DNA of 50,394 nt, taken from Halobacillus litoralis (GTDB lineage Bacteria > Bacillota > Bacilli > Bacillales > Halobacillaceae). The stretch is taken from assembly GCF_009856355.1 (NCBI RefSeq), contig NZ_WMEW01000019.1:1-50394 (forward strand), written 5' to 3'. The position numbers were made by a program, and so were the translations under genes. The notes beneath the pieces are model-generated. The model saw only the letters and a program-made list of their open reading frames with translations. It was not told the origin of the DNA and did no database searches. Positions 6,787-13,813 of this stretch are shown here, piece by piece (positions within the stretch are counted from its first letter, which is position 1; the number at the start of each line of letters is the position of its first letter).

Positions 6787-8235
6787 ATGGCTGAAGAAAC
6801 GACTCCCGATAAAGTGTTTTTGTCCTATACTTGGTCTAGTCCGGAACATGAAGAATGGGTAGACGAATTAGCTCACAGATTAGAAGGTAATGGTGTTCCT
6901 GTGGTCTATGATAAGTGGGACAATAAAGAAGGACAGGACCTTAATAAGTTTATGGAAAGCACCGTAAATGATATATCTATTAAAAAAGTATTGGTCATAT
7001 GCAATATAGCTTATGAAGAGAAAGCTAATGGACGTAAAGGAGGGGTCGGTACAGAAACTCTAATTATATCTCCGGAAGTATACGATGATGCAGAGCAGAC
7101 TAAATTTGTCCCTATCATTGCTGAGAGAAAATCCGACGGAAGCGCTCCGTTGCCAACGTATTTAAAAGGAAAGCATTACATCGACATGTCTTCACAACAA
7201 GCATATGAAGCAGGATATGAAAAACTTCTTCGTAATCTTTACGGAAAACCCGAATACAAAAGACCTAAACGAGGGACCGCTCCTTCTTTTTTGACCGATG
7301 AGGAAGAGGAGTCACCATTAGAGAGTCGCTTTGAATTGAGAAGCTTCAAGCACAGAGCGGATAAGAATGGCTCAAAAGTAGACGTCTATTTTCGAGACTT
7401 TTTAGAAAAATTCAAGCGAGACTTCTCTTCCTTTTCAATCAGCACGGAATCGCATGTCTCAGGTGATAAATTACCAGAGCTTATTCTTGAAAAACTTGAA
7501 TCCACCACCGCTTTACGTGATGTTTTCATAGAGGCCCTTGAAACGTATGTAAGGAAAGCGGACCATGTTGAAACTGATGTTCTCATTGAATTTCTAGAGT
7601 CCCTATATCCAATCATATACACACGGGACAACCAAGACACATTTTATGAGGCTCAGTTTGATCACATGAAGCTATTTGTGAATGAACTGGTGATTTACAT
7701 AGTAGGTGTGCTTTATAATTACAATGAGCGTTCTGCTATTAAGGAGATCATAAAGAACTATTATTTTGTCACAGACCATCTCAAACGCGACATAGAAGGG
7801 TATATTGGTCTATTTGCCTCCTATCCTAGATTTATCGAGCAAATGCAGCTTTCAGCTGGACAGAATTATATTTCGACGTCTGGAGAATTACTAAGGCGCC
7901 GGGCGAGCCACCCATCATTGAGTTCAGAACAAATAGTCGAGATGGATTTTCTTATCTACTTTGTGAGCTTCATTCATAATAAACAAGTTAGCTTTGATTC
8001 TTGGTCACCAAAAACCTATCCTTACTTCAATAGCAACAACATTGGATTTATGCGCAAACTGAAAAGCCGACGTTTCTTTGAAATGACAAAAGAACTCTTT
8101 GGTGCTAGAAATATACCTGAGATGAAATCTGTTATTCAAGAATTTAAGGAACACATCAAAGAACAAACCCCAGGTGGAAGGACAATGTTTATTCGGGAGG
8201 CCATCATTGACGAGGACGATGTTGCTCGATTTTAA
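6787..8235 (+). CDS. SEFIR (TIR-like) domain protein, probable antiphage defence
   Basis: A 482-residue protein. I use the ATG at 6787 because GAGGAGGGTG lies just before it. The N-terminal ~150 residues form a SEFIR domain, a TIR relative: KVFLSYTWSSPEHEEWVDEL, then a second strand (GVPVVYDKWDNKEGQDL), then KVLVICNIAYEEKANGRKGG and a late strand KFVPIIAE. A helical C-terminal region of about 300 residues follows with no recognised domain and could sense the trigger. Bacterial SEFIR proteins are known single-gene defence systems that deplete NAD+ on phage infection; TIR relatives act the same way. The gene stands alone between Tn3-like terminal repeats, which supports horizontal transfer. Confidence 0.85.
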   Translation: MAEETTPDKVFLSYTWSSPEHEEWVDELAHRLEGNGVPVVYDKWDNKEGQDLNKFMESTVNDISIKKVLVICNIAYEEKANGRKGGVGTETLIISPEVYDDAEQTKFVPIIAERKSDGSAPLPTYLKGKHYIDMSSQQAYEAGYEKLLRNLYGKPEYKRPKRGTAPSFLTDEEEESPLESRFELRSFKHRADKNGSKVDVYFRDFLEKFKRDFSSFSISTESHVSGDKLPELILEKLESTTALRDVFIEALETYVRKADHVETDVLIEFLESLYPIIYTRDNQDTFYEAQFDHMKLFVNELVIYIVGVLYNYNERSAIKEIIKNYYFVTDHLKRDIEGYIGLFASYPRFIEQMQLSAGQNYISTSGELLRRRASHPSLSSEQIVEMDFLIYFVSFIHNKQVSFDSWSPKTYPYFNSNNIGFMRKLKSRRFFEMTKELFGARNIPEMKSVIQEFKEHIKEQTPGGRTMFIREAIIDEDDVARF

Positions 8236-8623
8236 ACAGGGGAGCTCTCTCTGTTTTACCTGCCAATTGTGCTTGATAAATTTTAAGAAAATCAGCGCAA
8301 TATGTGCTTTACCTTGGAAGTAAACAAGGGCTTTCCTTAATGGGAAGTCCTAAAGTTTATTATATTTCATTAGCTGCAAGTAGTAATACTGAATAGGAGT
8401 TAACGTTGTTCTTCACCCATTTGTCTTTGATGGATAAAGTGATAATAGTATGGGCGGTAAATTCATATAATCTCGAATTCAAATATTCAAATAACCTGCT
8501 TTTTAGCGAAAGACACGGTTTCGAGGAATAGTAAATGAATGATGGTGCTGTAAATTTAATTCATATGTAAATTTAGTGTCCAAAGCTGTACTTTCACCTG
8601 ACTCACCTAAAGCGAATTTGATG
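8236..8623. other. non-coding stretch inside unit 2
   Basis: No convincing gene. It holds a weak copy of the GAAAGACxCGGTTTCGAG element (about 8504-8524), also seen near 1984-2004, placing it as subterminal sequence of the Tn3-like unit. Nothing else is recognised. Confidence 0.5.
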
Positions 8624-8660
8624 CTTAGCGTTTTAAATCCGCACTTTCCTGCCCCCCCCC
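8624..8660 (-). repeat. Tn3-family-like terminal inverted repeat (right end, unit 2)
   Basis: The minus strand starts with nine Gs, then CAGGAAAGTGCGGATTTAA and AACGCTAAG (37 bp). It differs from the 2036-2072 copy at about six or seven positions. The outer end is at 8660, a C9 homopolymer on the plus strand. Confidence 0.75.
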
Positions 8661-8744
8661 TTTTTGTGAGCAAATCAATATTTTACCTCAACAGCTTTTC
8701 AGCGTTCATCCTATGATGATATAACTACGATAGAATAAAGTACT

Positions 8745-8795
8745 ACATGTAGTATTGGTGTGTTGAATTATTGTAGTATTGTATTTTTGTATTAA
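8745..8795. repeat. recurrent ATTATTG/GTAGTATTG motifs, copy C
   Basis: ACATGTAGTATTGGTGTG, GAATTATTGTAGTATTG and TTTTTGTATT lie in a row. ACATGTAGTATTG recurs exactly at 10373-10385, and GTAGTATTG also near 10587 and 18263. It sits about 100 bp upstream of the gene at 8880 and resembles the repeats near parA. Confidence 0.5.
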
Positions 8796-8879
8796 ATACA
8801 CACTTAAATGGTTTATTTTACCTTTATTTTAAAATGTGTATATTAGTCATAATATCTCTTGTAGGGAGACTGATTCAAA

Positions 8880-9353
8880 TTGAGAAACAACGAAAATTGG
8901 GAGTATCCTTTAAACAGTACTGACATCATCAACCATAAGGGACGCAACATTTCGTTATCTAAAGACATTCTCTCAAAAGAGAACGCCAATGAAATCGAAG
9001 AAGCAAAACAAAAGGGGTACAATACGTCCTTGATGTTATCTCCAGCAGAGCTAACAAAAACGCAGGATTTGAACTTAAATAAAACGAATAACATTGAAAG
9101 TATTAAGGAAAAGCAGGATTCACTTCAAGATTTAAAGTCTCAATATCAAACCCTGCAGCAGTTAGTGAAAACAGAAAATACAGGAAAGTTAACTGAAGAA
9201 AAGCTCGTGGATTGTCTGACGGCCGAAAATAACTATCGAGACACAAAAAACGATATGATCAGGAATCAAGAAGTCCCTTCTCAAGCCATTGCTAAAATGG
9301 AGAGTCATGTAAGACAATCTATGCATTCTAGAAACCATGATTTAAGTATGTAA
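8880..9353 (+). CDS. truncated paralogue of the ArdC-like protein C-terminus
   Basis: A 157-residue ORF starting with TTG after GTAGGGAGACTG. Its second half (LKSQYQTLQQLVKTENTGKL and EEKLVDCLTAENNY) closely matches the C-terminus of the ArdC-like protein at 41167-43263 (LKGQYERFQSLVQKENTGEL and EEKIVGRMAAENQY). The N-terminal antirestriction and zinc-protease parts are absent, so this is a detached C-terminal domain. It may be a gene in its own right or a relic of recombination. No catalytic motif is seen. It converges on the toxin-antitoxin pair. Confidence 0.6.
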   Translation: MRNNENWEYPLNSTDIINHKGRNISLSKDILSKENANEIEEAKQKGYNTSLMLSPAELTKTQDLNLNKTNNIESIKEKQDSLQDLKSQYQTLQQLVKTENTGKLTEEKLVDCLTAENNYRDTKNDMIRNQEVPSQAIAKMESHVRQSMHSRNHDLSM

Positions 9354-9386
9354 TATGAGCATGATTGTACTTATGTAGCACGGTCC

Positions 9387-9794
9387 TTATAGACCTTGTT
9401 GTCTTCCGAGTTGGACACTTTTCCTTAGCTGAATTCCGTTACGGTTACAAGCATTAGACATTTGTATCGTTTCCAAGAGTTGTCTGGTTGTGACAGTACC
9501 GTATTTTTCAAGTTTTTTAAGCTCTTCGACAGGCATATTGAAGGTATTGTCTTGTGTACACATTATTGCCGAATCCTTTTTTAACCCATTTGTCTCATTC
9601 TTTTCCACGCCTACGCTAAATCGTGTGGGTGGAAATTTATCAATCTGAGATGTCAGAGTTCTTAGCATCGCTACATTGTCATCTACATCGACAACTAAAG
9701 CAGGACGCTTTGCCTTCAGGCTAAGTTGTCCCGTTTTTTTATCATAGAAAGCGATCTCCACCCCGTATACATCCTTTGGGTTTATATCATTCAT
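9387..9794 (-). CDS. PemK/MazF-like type II toxin
   Basis: A 135-residue protein. The N-terminal half fits the MazF/PemK fold: DVYGVEIAFYDKKTGQLSLK, then KRPALVVDVDD, matching the family's G-x-V...K-x-RP-x-x-V-V pattern. The family's later conserved strand-loop (KDSAIMCTQDNTFNM) and a C-terminal helical part follow. MazF toxins are sequence-specific mRNA endonucleases. The antitoxin-like gene at 9798-9998 lies immediately upstream with a 3-bp gap, the classic antitoxin-first order. It probably serves post-segregational plasmid maintenance. The residues are divergent, so family membership is likely rather than certain. Confidence 0.7.
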   Translation of the reverse strand: MNDINPKDVYGVEIAFYDKKTGQLSLKAKRPALVVDVDDNVAMLRTLTSQIDKFPPTRFSVGVEKNETNGLKKDSAIMCTQDNTFNMPVEELKKLEKYGTVTTRQLLETIQMSNACNRNGIQLRKSVQLGRQQGL

Positions 9795-9797
9795 CTT

Positions 9798-9998
9798 TTA
9801 GTCCAGATCCCATAATTTCTTTTGATCTGGATCATCTGGATCCACAATGACTACTCCATCCTCATTAGGTTTAATCCGTGTTTCATATAAACCTTTACCG
9901 GTCATTTTCTTTAGGAGTTCACTTTGCTTTTTCTCTACCTCACGCAATCGTTGAATTTCTTTCCACATTTCTTCTTCAGTCAAATAATCATTACTCAC
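9798..9998 (-). CDS. putative antitoxin
   Basis: A 66-residue acidic protein starting with GTG at 9998, chosen because GGAGGGATTCAT lies directly before it. A longer frame from 10040 lacks a ribosome site. It has a coiled-coil-like helix (EEEMWKEIQRLREVEKKQSE) and an acidic tail (VVIVDPDDPDQKKLWDLD), typical of antitoxins that cover a MazF-type toxin. No DNA-binding domain is obvious. The promoter region contains a 17-bp inverted repeat at 10051-10096 that would suit autoregulation. Confidence 0.65.
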   Translation of the reverse strand: MSNDYLTEEEMWKEIQRLREVEKKQSELLKKMTGKGLYETRIKPNEDGVVIVDPDDPDQKKLWDLD

Positions 9999-10050
9999 AT
10001 GAATCCCTCCATAGTTGTAATTATATGCATTGTAACACATGTTAAACGAG

Positions 10051-10096
10051 TAGTAATGAGTTAATGTATTATATAATTCATTAACTCATTACTACA
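10051..10096. promoter_or_regulatory. 17-bp perfect inverted repeat, operator of toxin-antitoxin operon
   Basis: GTAGTAATGAGTTAATG (10051-10067) and its exact complement CATTAACTCATTACTAC (10080-10096) flank a 12-nt AT core. It lies 50 bp upstream of the antitoxin start. Each arm contains TAATGAGTTAATG, a relative of the TTAATGAGTTATTGT motif found near par and the resolvase, so one protein may bind all of them. Confidence 0.65.
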
Positions 10097-10780
10097 TAGT
10101 AGCTACATTCTGAGTTAAGGTAAGTTTGAAACATAGGAACTACTTCATCCAGGGAGAGCGTTAGGTAAATGCTGAATCTGTTTACTGTGCGTATATTTTT
10201 AAATTAAAGCGAAAACTTTGATACATTAGTCTGCTCGAATAAACAATTCATGATTGCATAAGAACAATTCTCAAATAAAAAGAACTAGCAAAAGGCTCTA
10301 TCAATTACGGGCGCTTATAACTGATATCATCGTTTGGTTTAATTACTTTTTGTATCATTGAGCTACATTCCACATGTAGTATTGTACTAGTTACCTCATT
10401 ACTACTGATAAATGACTAGAACCGCATTTGTTAATGGGGCCATTTTGGTTAATGTAGATACGTTTCTTTCAAGTATGTTTCCAACATGCATTTGACTAAT
10501 TACTTAGTAGCAACTCCGATATACATTAAAAATAAAAAAGATCATCATTATGATATTGAATTACGCAATAACATAATAATGCTTATGTAGTATTGAAGTA
10601 AATACTACCGAGATCCAGACAGTAAAACGTAGAATACGCACATTAAAAATTATGTTGCGTAAGAGTATTATTAACGGCGAAAACTTAAGGCAAAGAAGAA
10701 GCGTAGGGAAAGTTTTTAATTCTTTACTTACGCTATCTTCGTTTTCTGAGGGTCCCGTTTTTTTTATTTTCGTCCCATAC
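10097..10780. other. non-coding stretch between toxin-antitoxin and RiPP island
   Basis: I see no convincing gene. It carries further AT-rich motif copies: ACATGTAGTATTGTACTAG and CTCATTACTAC at 10373-10406, CGCAATAACATAATAATGC at 10564-10582, and ATGTAGTATTG near 10585. Around 10148-10184, GGGAGAGCGTTAGGTAAATG weakly resembles a worn Tn3-like terminal repeat. Its role may be regulatory or centromere-like. Confidence 0.45.
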
Positions 10781-10781
10781 A

Positions 10782-10838
10782 TTGACATTTGGATTTACAA
10801 ATCGTATTATAATTACAAATTAAATTGCGAATCCAAAC
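10782..10838 (+). promoter_or_regulatory. sigma-A promoter with inverted-repeat operator
   Basis: TTGACA (10782-10787), a 17-bp spacer and TATTAT (10805-10810) form a near-consensus promoter for the regulator-exporter operon. TTTGGATT (from 10788) and AATCCAAA (to 10838) form an inverted repeat covering the promoter, with two TTACAAAT copies between. This suits autoregulation by the ArsR-like protein. Confidence 0.75.
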
Positions 10839-10859
10839 GAATAACAAAGGGGTCTAAGA

Positions 10860-11351
10860 ATGATGCAAGAAACTAAAAGAAACCCAGATATCATGGAAAT
10901 TAATTGGAACCAACAAAAAGTATTATCTAATCCGTTGCGTTCTAGAATAGTAGCTCTTCTTTACGAAAAAGCTATGACACCTAAACAAGTAGCTGACCTA
11001 GTGGGGAAAAATCCTGGAACTGTTTACTATCACATTCAACAACTTTTAAAGTATGAAATCATAAAAGTGGAAAGCATAAACACTGACAAGGGGGTAGTGG
11101 AGAAATTTTACAGGTCTAAGGCTGTCTCATTTAAAAACCCTGAAAAAGTAGATACTCCAGGGCTTATTGATGGTAAATCTGCAAACATTTATCTATCAGA
11201 CAAGCTTTTAAATCAATTAAATGAAGAACTTGAAAATCTTTTCTTGAAGTTTGGTAACTTATCTTATCACGAAAAGGATACTGAAGAACAATCACCTTAT
11301 TCTGTAGAATACACCATTAAAGAGTTCAATGAGGAGGAGAAGGAAGAATGA
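10860..11351 (+). CDS. ArsR-like winged-helix transcriptional regulator
   Basis: A 163-residue protein. Residues about 18-80 form a winged helix of the ArsR/HTH_20 type: NPLRSRIVALLYEKAMTPKQ, then VADLVGKNPGTVYYHIQQL as the recognition helix and KYEIIKVES as the wing start. No metal-binding cysteines are present, so it is not a metal sensor. It overlaps the MFS transporter start by 4 bp, which points to coupled translation. It probably senses the exported compound or the island's product and represses its own operon through the inverted repeat at the promoter. The ribosome site AAAGGGG precedes the tandem ATGs. Confidence 0.85.
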   Translation: MMQETKRNPDIMEINWNQQKVLSNPLRSRIVALLYEKAMTPKQVADLVGKNPGTVYYHIQQLLKYEIIKVESINTDKGVVEKFYRSKAVSFKNPEKVDTPGLIDGKSANIYLSDKLLNQLNEELENLFLKFGNLSYHEKDTEEQSPYSVEYTIKEFNEEEKEE

Positions 11352-12610
11352 AAAAAATAAAGCCCTTCGTAATGGAAAGAAACTTCTTAATATTGATATC
11401 AGGAGTCTTTATAAATGGACTTGGAAGTGGTATTTACTCAGTTGCAGGGATGTTGCTAGTTTTGGAATTGAGTGGAAGCGTCCTATATTCAGGATTTGCA
11501 TTTTTTGCAATATCATCAGCAAATGTATTGGCTTTTTTAATTGCCCCCTTAGCCAATTACGCCAAATACAAAAATGGCTTAGTATATAGCAACTTTATTA
11601 AAGCGCTCATTCTATTCACAATACCTTTATTACATTACACAACTGGCTTAAATGTTTGGTATGTAATTGGTTTATTATTTATCACTGCTTTATTCACACA
11701 ATATACTTATCCAATTGAATCAACGATTTTACCAATCATTGTAGGTAAAGATAATGTTGTTGAGGCAAACTCTTATCTGCAAACAATTCGTGAATCCATG
11801 GATATTGCTTTTATCGCGGGAGCAGGCATTATCATTACATTGGTTGGCACGATTCCGGCCATTATCATTACTGCTACCTGCCTAGTATTAGTATCTATAA
11901 TATATTCATTGTTCACTTTCCAACAGCCTGACTTTCAGAATGAAAAGCCTCAGTCTATTGGGTCTGCAGTTAACTTCTACTTTGTAGACCTTAGAGCAGG
12001 ATTCAACTACATAAAAAATTCATTAGTGACTAAAATGCTTGCTTCTTTAGTATTTATCAATATCGCTATGGTGATTATGACAACTAATTTACCAGCATTT
12101 TCACTTGAAAAAGGCGATGGTCTAGAAGCTGTATATGGGTTTTATTTAGCTGCAATGTCTCTAGGTATAATGATAGGTGCGATCCTTTCTCCAAGAGTAA
12201 AGAAAATCAACTTTGGCAAGCTAATTATCTTTACTTTTATTGGGACAGGTATTATGTGGATGGGAGCTTCAACATTACCATTGATGGCATCGATGATTTT
12301 ATTCTGCTTAGGAGCAATATCTATTGGGATTATAAATATACTCGTCTTCTCATCTATACAGCAGCAAGTAGAAACAGCGTATGTAGGGAGAGTCATTACT
12401 GTCATAACTAGTGCAGCTTCTTTAGGGATGCCTGTAGGCTCTTTAATCGGCGGTTTTCTAGGTGAGACATTCGCCCCTTCAGTATCTATAATGGTTTGCG
12501 GTATTTCAATGGTCCTTTTCAGCATTTTTTGGTTGAGCAGTTCGGTTTTACGTAAACTCCCTAGTATAGACCATATAAATCTATTTACTGATTATAAAGC
12601 TAAAGCCTGA
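11348..12610 (+). CDS. MFS transporter, probable exporter
   Basis: A 420-residue protein with about 12 hydrophobic segments, the usual major facilitator layout. It resembles the DHA3/MFS_3 drug-exporter branch. The region after TM2 is weakly conserved (NYAKYKNGLVYSNF), and a central loop near residues 195-215 separates the halves. It overlaps the ArsR-like gene by 4 bp (ATGA). It lies just before the tRNA-like gene and the precursor array. Because no LanT-type ABC transporter is present, it could export the modified peptide or give self-protection. A generic drug efflux role is equally possible. Confidence 0.85.
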   Translation: MKKIKPFVMERNFLILISGVFINGLGSGIYSVAGMLLVLELSGSVLYSGFAFFAISSANVLAFLIAPLANYAKYKNGLVYSNFIKALILFTIPLLHYTTGLNVWYVIGLLFITALFTQYTYPIESTILPIIVGKDNVVEANSYLQTIRESMDIAFIAGAGIIITLVGTIPAIIITATCLVLVSIIYSLFTFQQPDFQNEKPQSIGSAVNFYFVDLRAGFNYIKNSLVTKMLASLVFINIAMVIMTTNLPAFSLEKGDGLEAVYGFYLAAMSLGIMIGAILSPRVKKINFGKLIIFTFIGTGIMWMGASTLPLMASMILFCLGAISIGIINILVFSSIQQQVETAYVGRVITVITSAASLGMPVGSLIGGFLGETFAPSVSIMVCGISMVLFSIFWLSSSVLRKLPSIDHINLFTDYKAKA

Positions 12611-12674
12611 TACTCAATGATTACTTCGACGGGCTTATACGAATTAAATTTTTAATTTTTCTGAAATATCAGAC

Positions 12675-12703
12675 TTGATAAATAAATACGATTCCGTTAT
12701 TAT
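12675..12703 (+). promoter_or_regulatory. sigma-A promoter of the tRNA-like gene
   Basis: TTGATA (12675-12680), exactly 17 bp, then TATTAT (12698-12703). The expected start is 7-8 bp downstream at about 12710-12711, which is the first base of the tRNA fold. The RNA would need little or no 5' trimming. Confidence 0.75.
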
Positions 12704-12710
12704 AGTTATT

Positions 12711-12783
12711 GACCCGTTAGTCAAGTGGTTTAAGACGTCGCCCTTTATAGGCGAAGACATAGGTTCAAATCCTATACGGGTTA
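12711..12783 (+). tRNA. tRNA-Glu-like RNA with UUA anticodon
   Basis: The 73 nt fold into a full cloverleaf: acceptor GACCCGT/ACGGGTT, D stem GTC/GAC with an 11-nt loop containing GG, anticodon stem TCGCC/GGCGA, variable loop AGAC, T stem ATAGG/CCTAT with loop TTCAAAT, and discriminator A. CCA is not encoded. The layout closely follows Bacillus tRNA-Glu (GGCCCGT..., anticodon loop CTTTCAC), but here the anticodon loop is CTTTATA. The anticodon is therefore UUA (12745-12747), which would pair with the UAA stop codon, and base 37 is an unusual U. The first pair is G-U with A73. It has its own promoter and terminator and lies 280 bp upstream of the RiPP precursors. It may supply glutamyl-tRNA to the LanB enzyme, or be an ochre suppressor or a decayed tRNA. 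Confidence 0.75.
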
Positions 12784-12788
12784 TCCAT

Positions 12789-12835
12789 AAAAAAGACTCT
12801 GATCATCTAAAATTGATGGTCAGAGTCTTTTTTTT
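12789..12835 (+). terminator. intrinsic terminator of the tRNA-like gene
   Basis: AAAGACTCTGATCATC pairs with GATGGTCAGAGTCTTT around a 7-nt loop, followed by a long T run. It starts 6 nt after the tRNA 3' end, so the tRNA is an independent transcript. Confidence 0.9.
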
Positions 12836-12977
12836 ACAAAAATATCCTGAAGGTTCTCCTGAAATTTTGAGTTATTCAAAATTAAACTTAATACCTTCTT
12901 TTCTGCCTCTTTTAAAATAAGTCTTCTTTCTTGCGATACAAGGCACCCGTTCATAAGATTGAAAATTCAAACTTCAA

Positions 12978-12993
12978 TGTATTTTAAAATACA
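12978..12993. promoter_or_regulatory. palindromic operator upstream of the precursor array
   Basis: TGTATTTTAAAATACA is a perfect 16-bp palindrome, preceded by CTTCAA. An almost identical site (TGTATTATAAAATACA, preceded by CTTCAT) lies upstream of lanB at 14228-14243. It probably overlaps the -10 region. The two sites suggest co-control by one regulator, perhaps the HTH-TPR protein at 18817. Confidence 0.7.
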
Positions 12994-13063
12994 CCCCACA
13001 CTAAAGAAACCCTATATCATTTTGATTAGAAAAACTCGAGGGAGTTAGAAAGGGGGTTTTCTC

Positions 13064-13195
13064 ATGGAAAACAAAAAGAGTGTCGCAGCACACGATATCA
13101 AAGTTGAACTAGAGGACTACAACGTTGATGCATCTCCAGTTATGCAAGAGATGGAAGCTTCCTACGTTGGTTCTGTCATCATCGTTACTAAGTAA
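13064..13195 (+). CDS. RiPP precursor peptide, copy 1
   Basis: A 43-residue peptide. The leader starts MENKKSVAAHDIKVELEDYN and contains YNVD (residues 19-22), like the FNLD box bound by class I lanthipeptide dehydratases. The probable core is the end, E-A-S-Y-V-G-S-V-I-I-V-T-K, with Ser33 and Ser37 and no cysteine anywhere. Lanthionine rings are therefore impossible, but dehydroalanines could form. It has the strongest ribosome site of the array (AAAGGGGG) and follows the palindromic operator. It is the first gene of a five-copy operon. Confidence 0.85.
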   Translation: MENKKSVAAHDIKVELEDYNVDASPVMQEMEASYVGSVIIVTK

Positions 13196-13203
13196 GGAAC
13201 ATG

Positions 13204-13226
13204 ACTCTACAGAATGGCTGTAGAGT
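13204..13226 (+). repeat. intercistronic hairpin 1
   Basis: ACTCTACAG-AATGG-CTGTAGAGT, a perfect 9-bp stem between precursor copies 1 and 2, without a T run. Exact copies are at 13402-13424 and 13600-13622. It could stabilise each upstream mRNA segment or be a processing site. Confidence 0.8.
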
Positions 13227-13261
13227 TGATCGCTACACTACTTCGAGAGGAGGCTATACTC

Positions 13262-13393
13262 ATGGAAAACAAAAAGAGTGTCGCAGCACACGATATCAAA
13301 GTTGAACTAGAAGACTACAACGTTGATGCATCTCCAGTTATGCAAGAGATGGAAGCTTCCTACGTTGGTTCTGTCATCATCGTTACTAAGTAA
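13262..13393 (+). CDS. RiPP precursor peptide, copy 2
   Basis: 43 residues, protein identical to copy 1; it differs at the DNA level by a silent GAG to GAA change. The ribosome site GAGAGGAGG lies before the ATG. The gap from copy 1 (66 bp) is repeated after copies 2 and 3, so the unit of duplication is gene plus spacer (about 198 bp). Same leader YNVD box and Ser33/Ser37 core. Confidence 0.85.
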   Translation: MENKKSVAAHDIKVELEDYNVDASPVMQEMEASYVGSVIIVTK

Positions 13394-13401
13394 GGAACAT
13401 G

Positions 13402-13424
13402 ACTCTACAGAATGGCTGTAGAGT
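13402..13424 (+). repeat. intercistronic hairpin 2
   Basis: Exact copy of the 9-bp stem and AATGG loop found after copy 1. Confidence 0.8.
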
Positions 13425-13459
13425 TGATCGCTACACTACTTCGAGAGGAGGCTATACTC

Positions 13460-13591
13460 ATGGAAAACAAAAAGAGTGTCGCAGCACACGATATCAAAGT
13501 TGAACTAGAGGACTACAACGTTGATGCATCTCCAGTTATGCAAGAGATGGAGGCTTCCTACGTTGGTTCTGTCATCATCGTTACTAAGTAA
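13460..13591 (+). CDS. RiPP precursor peptide, copy 3
   Basis: 43 residues, protein identical to copies 1 and 2, with silent DNA changes only (GAG for Glu31). It is preceded by the same GAGAGGAGG ribosome site and followed by the same hairpin. Near-zero protein divergence points to recent duplication or selection for high precursor dose. Confidence 0.85.
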   Translation: MENKKSVAAHDIKVELEDYNVDASPVMQEMEASYVGSVIIVTK

Positions 13592-13599
13592 GGAACATG

Positions 13600-13622
13600 A
13601 CTCTACAGAATGGCTGTAGAGT
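13600..13622 (+). repeat. intercistronic hairpin 3
   Basis: Third exact copy of the ACTCTACAG hairpin, between precursor copies 3 and 4. The gap between copies 4 and 5 lacks it. Confidence 0.8.
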
Positions 13623-13657
13623 TGATCGCTACACTACTCCGAGAGGAGGCTATACTC

Positions 13658-13789
13658 ATGGAAAACAAAAAGAGTGTCGCAGCACACGATATCAAAGTTG
13701 AACTAGAGGACTACAACGTTGATGCATCTCCAGTTATGCAAGAGATGGAGGCTTCTTGGGTGGGTTCTGTTATTACAATTGACCGATAA
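13658..13789 (+). CDS. RiPP precursor peptide, copy 4 (variant core)
   Basis: 43 residues with an identical leader but a different end: E-A-S-W-V-G-S-V-I-T-I-D-R instead of E-A-S-Y-V-G-S-V-I-I-V-T-K. Both serines, the V-G between them and the following V-I are kept. The changes fall only in the last 10 residues, which marks that part as the core under diversification. The TAA stop is followed in frame, with no further stop, by nine codons leading into the ATG of copy 5, so stop readthrough would fuse the two. Confidence 0.85.
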   Translation: MENKKSVAAHDIKVELEDYNVDASPVMQEMEASWVGSVITIDR

Positions 13790-13813
13790 GCTACTTTAAG
13801 AGGAGGTTGTCTC

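Larger units (their letters stand above)
6513..8660. mobile_element. Tn3-like-repeat-bounded unit carrying a SEFIR gene
   Basis: A 2.15-kb segment with inward-facing Tn3-family-like repeats at both ends (6513-6549 and 8624-8660) and one cargo gene, the SEFIR protein. No transposase lies inside, so it would be moved in trans, like other Tn3-derived elements that keep only their ends. I could not find a clean 5-bp target duplication. The element call is an inference from the repeat pair and shared subterminal sequence. Confidence 0.5.

Noticed and set aside
8236..8660. Clear 5-bp target duplication around unit 2
   Set aside because: Flanks (TTTAA side and TTTTT side) are AT-rich and similar only by composition; no convincing duplication.
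10148..10184. Fifth Tn3-like terminal repeat
   Set aside because: Only the GGGxxAGCGTxAGGxAAATG part is similar; the conserved CGCTAAG end is missing, so it was not annotated as a repeat.
10561..10876. Short frames on both strands before the ArsR-like gene
   Set aside because: They run through a near-consensus promoter and operator and lack ribosome sites.
12675..12920. 81-residue frame covering the tRNA-like gene
   Set aside because: It runs through the cloverleaf and terminator, and its start falls in the promoter.
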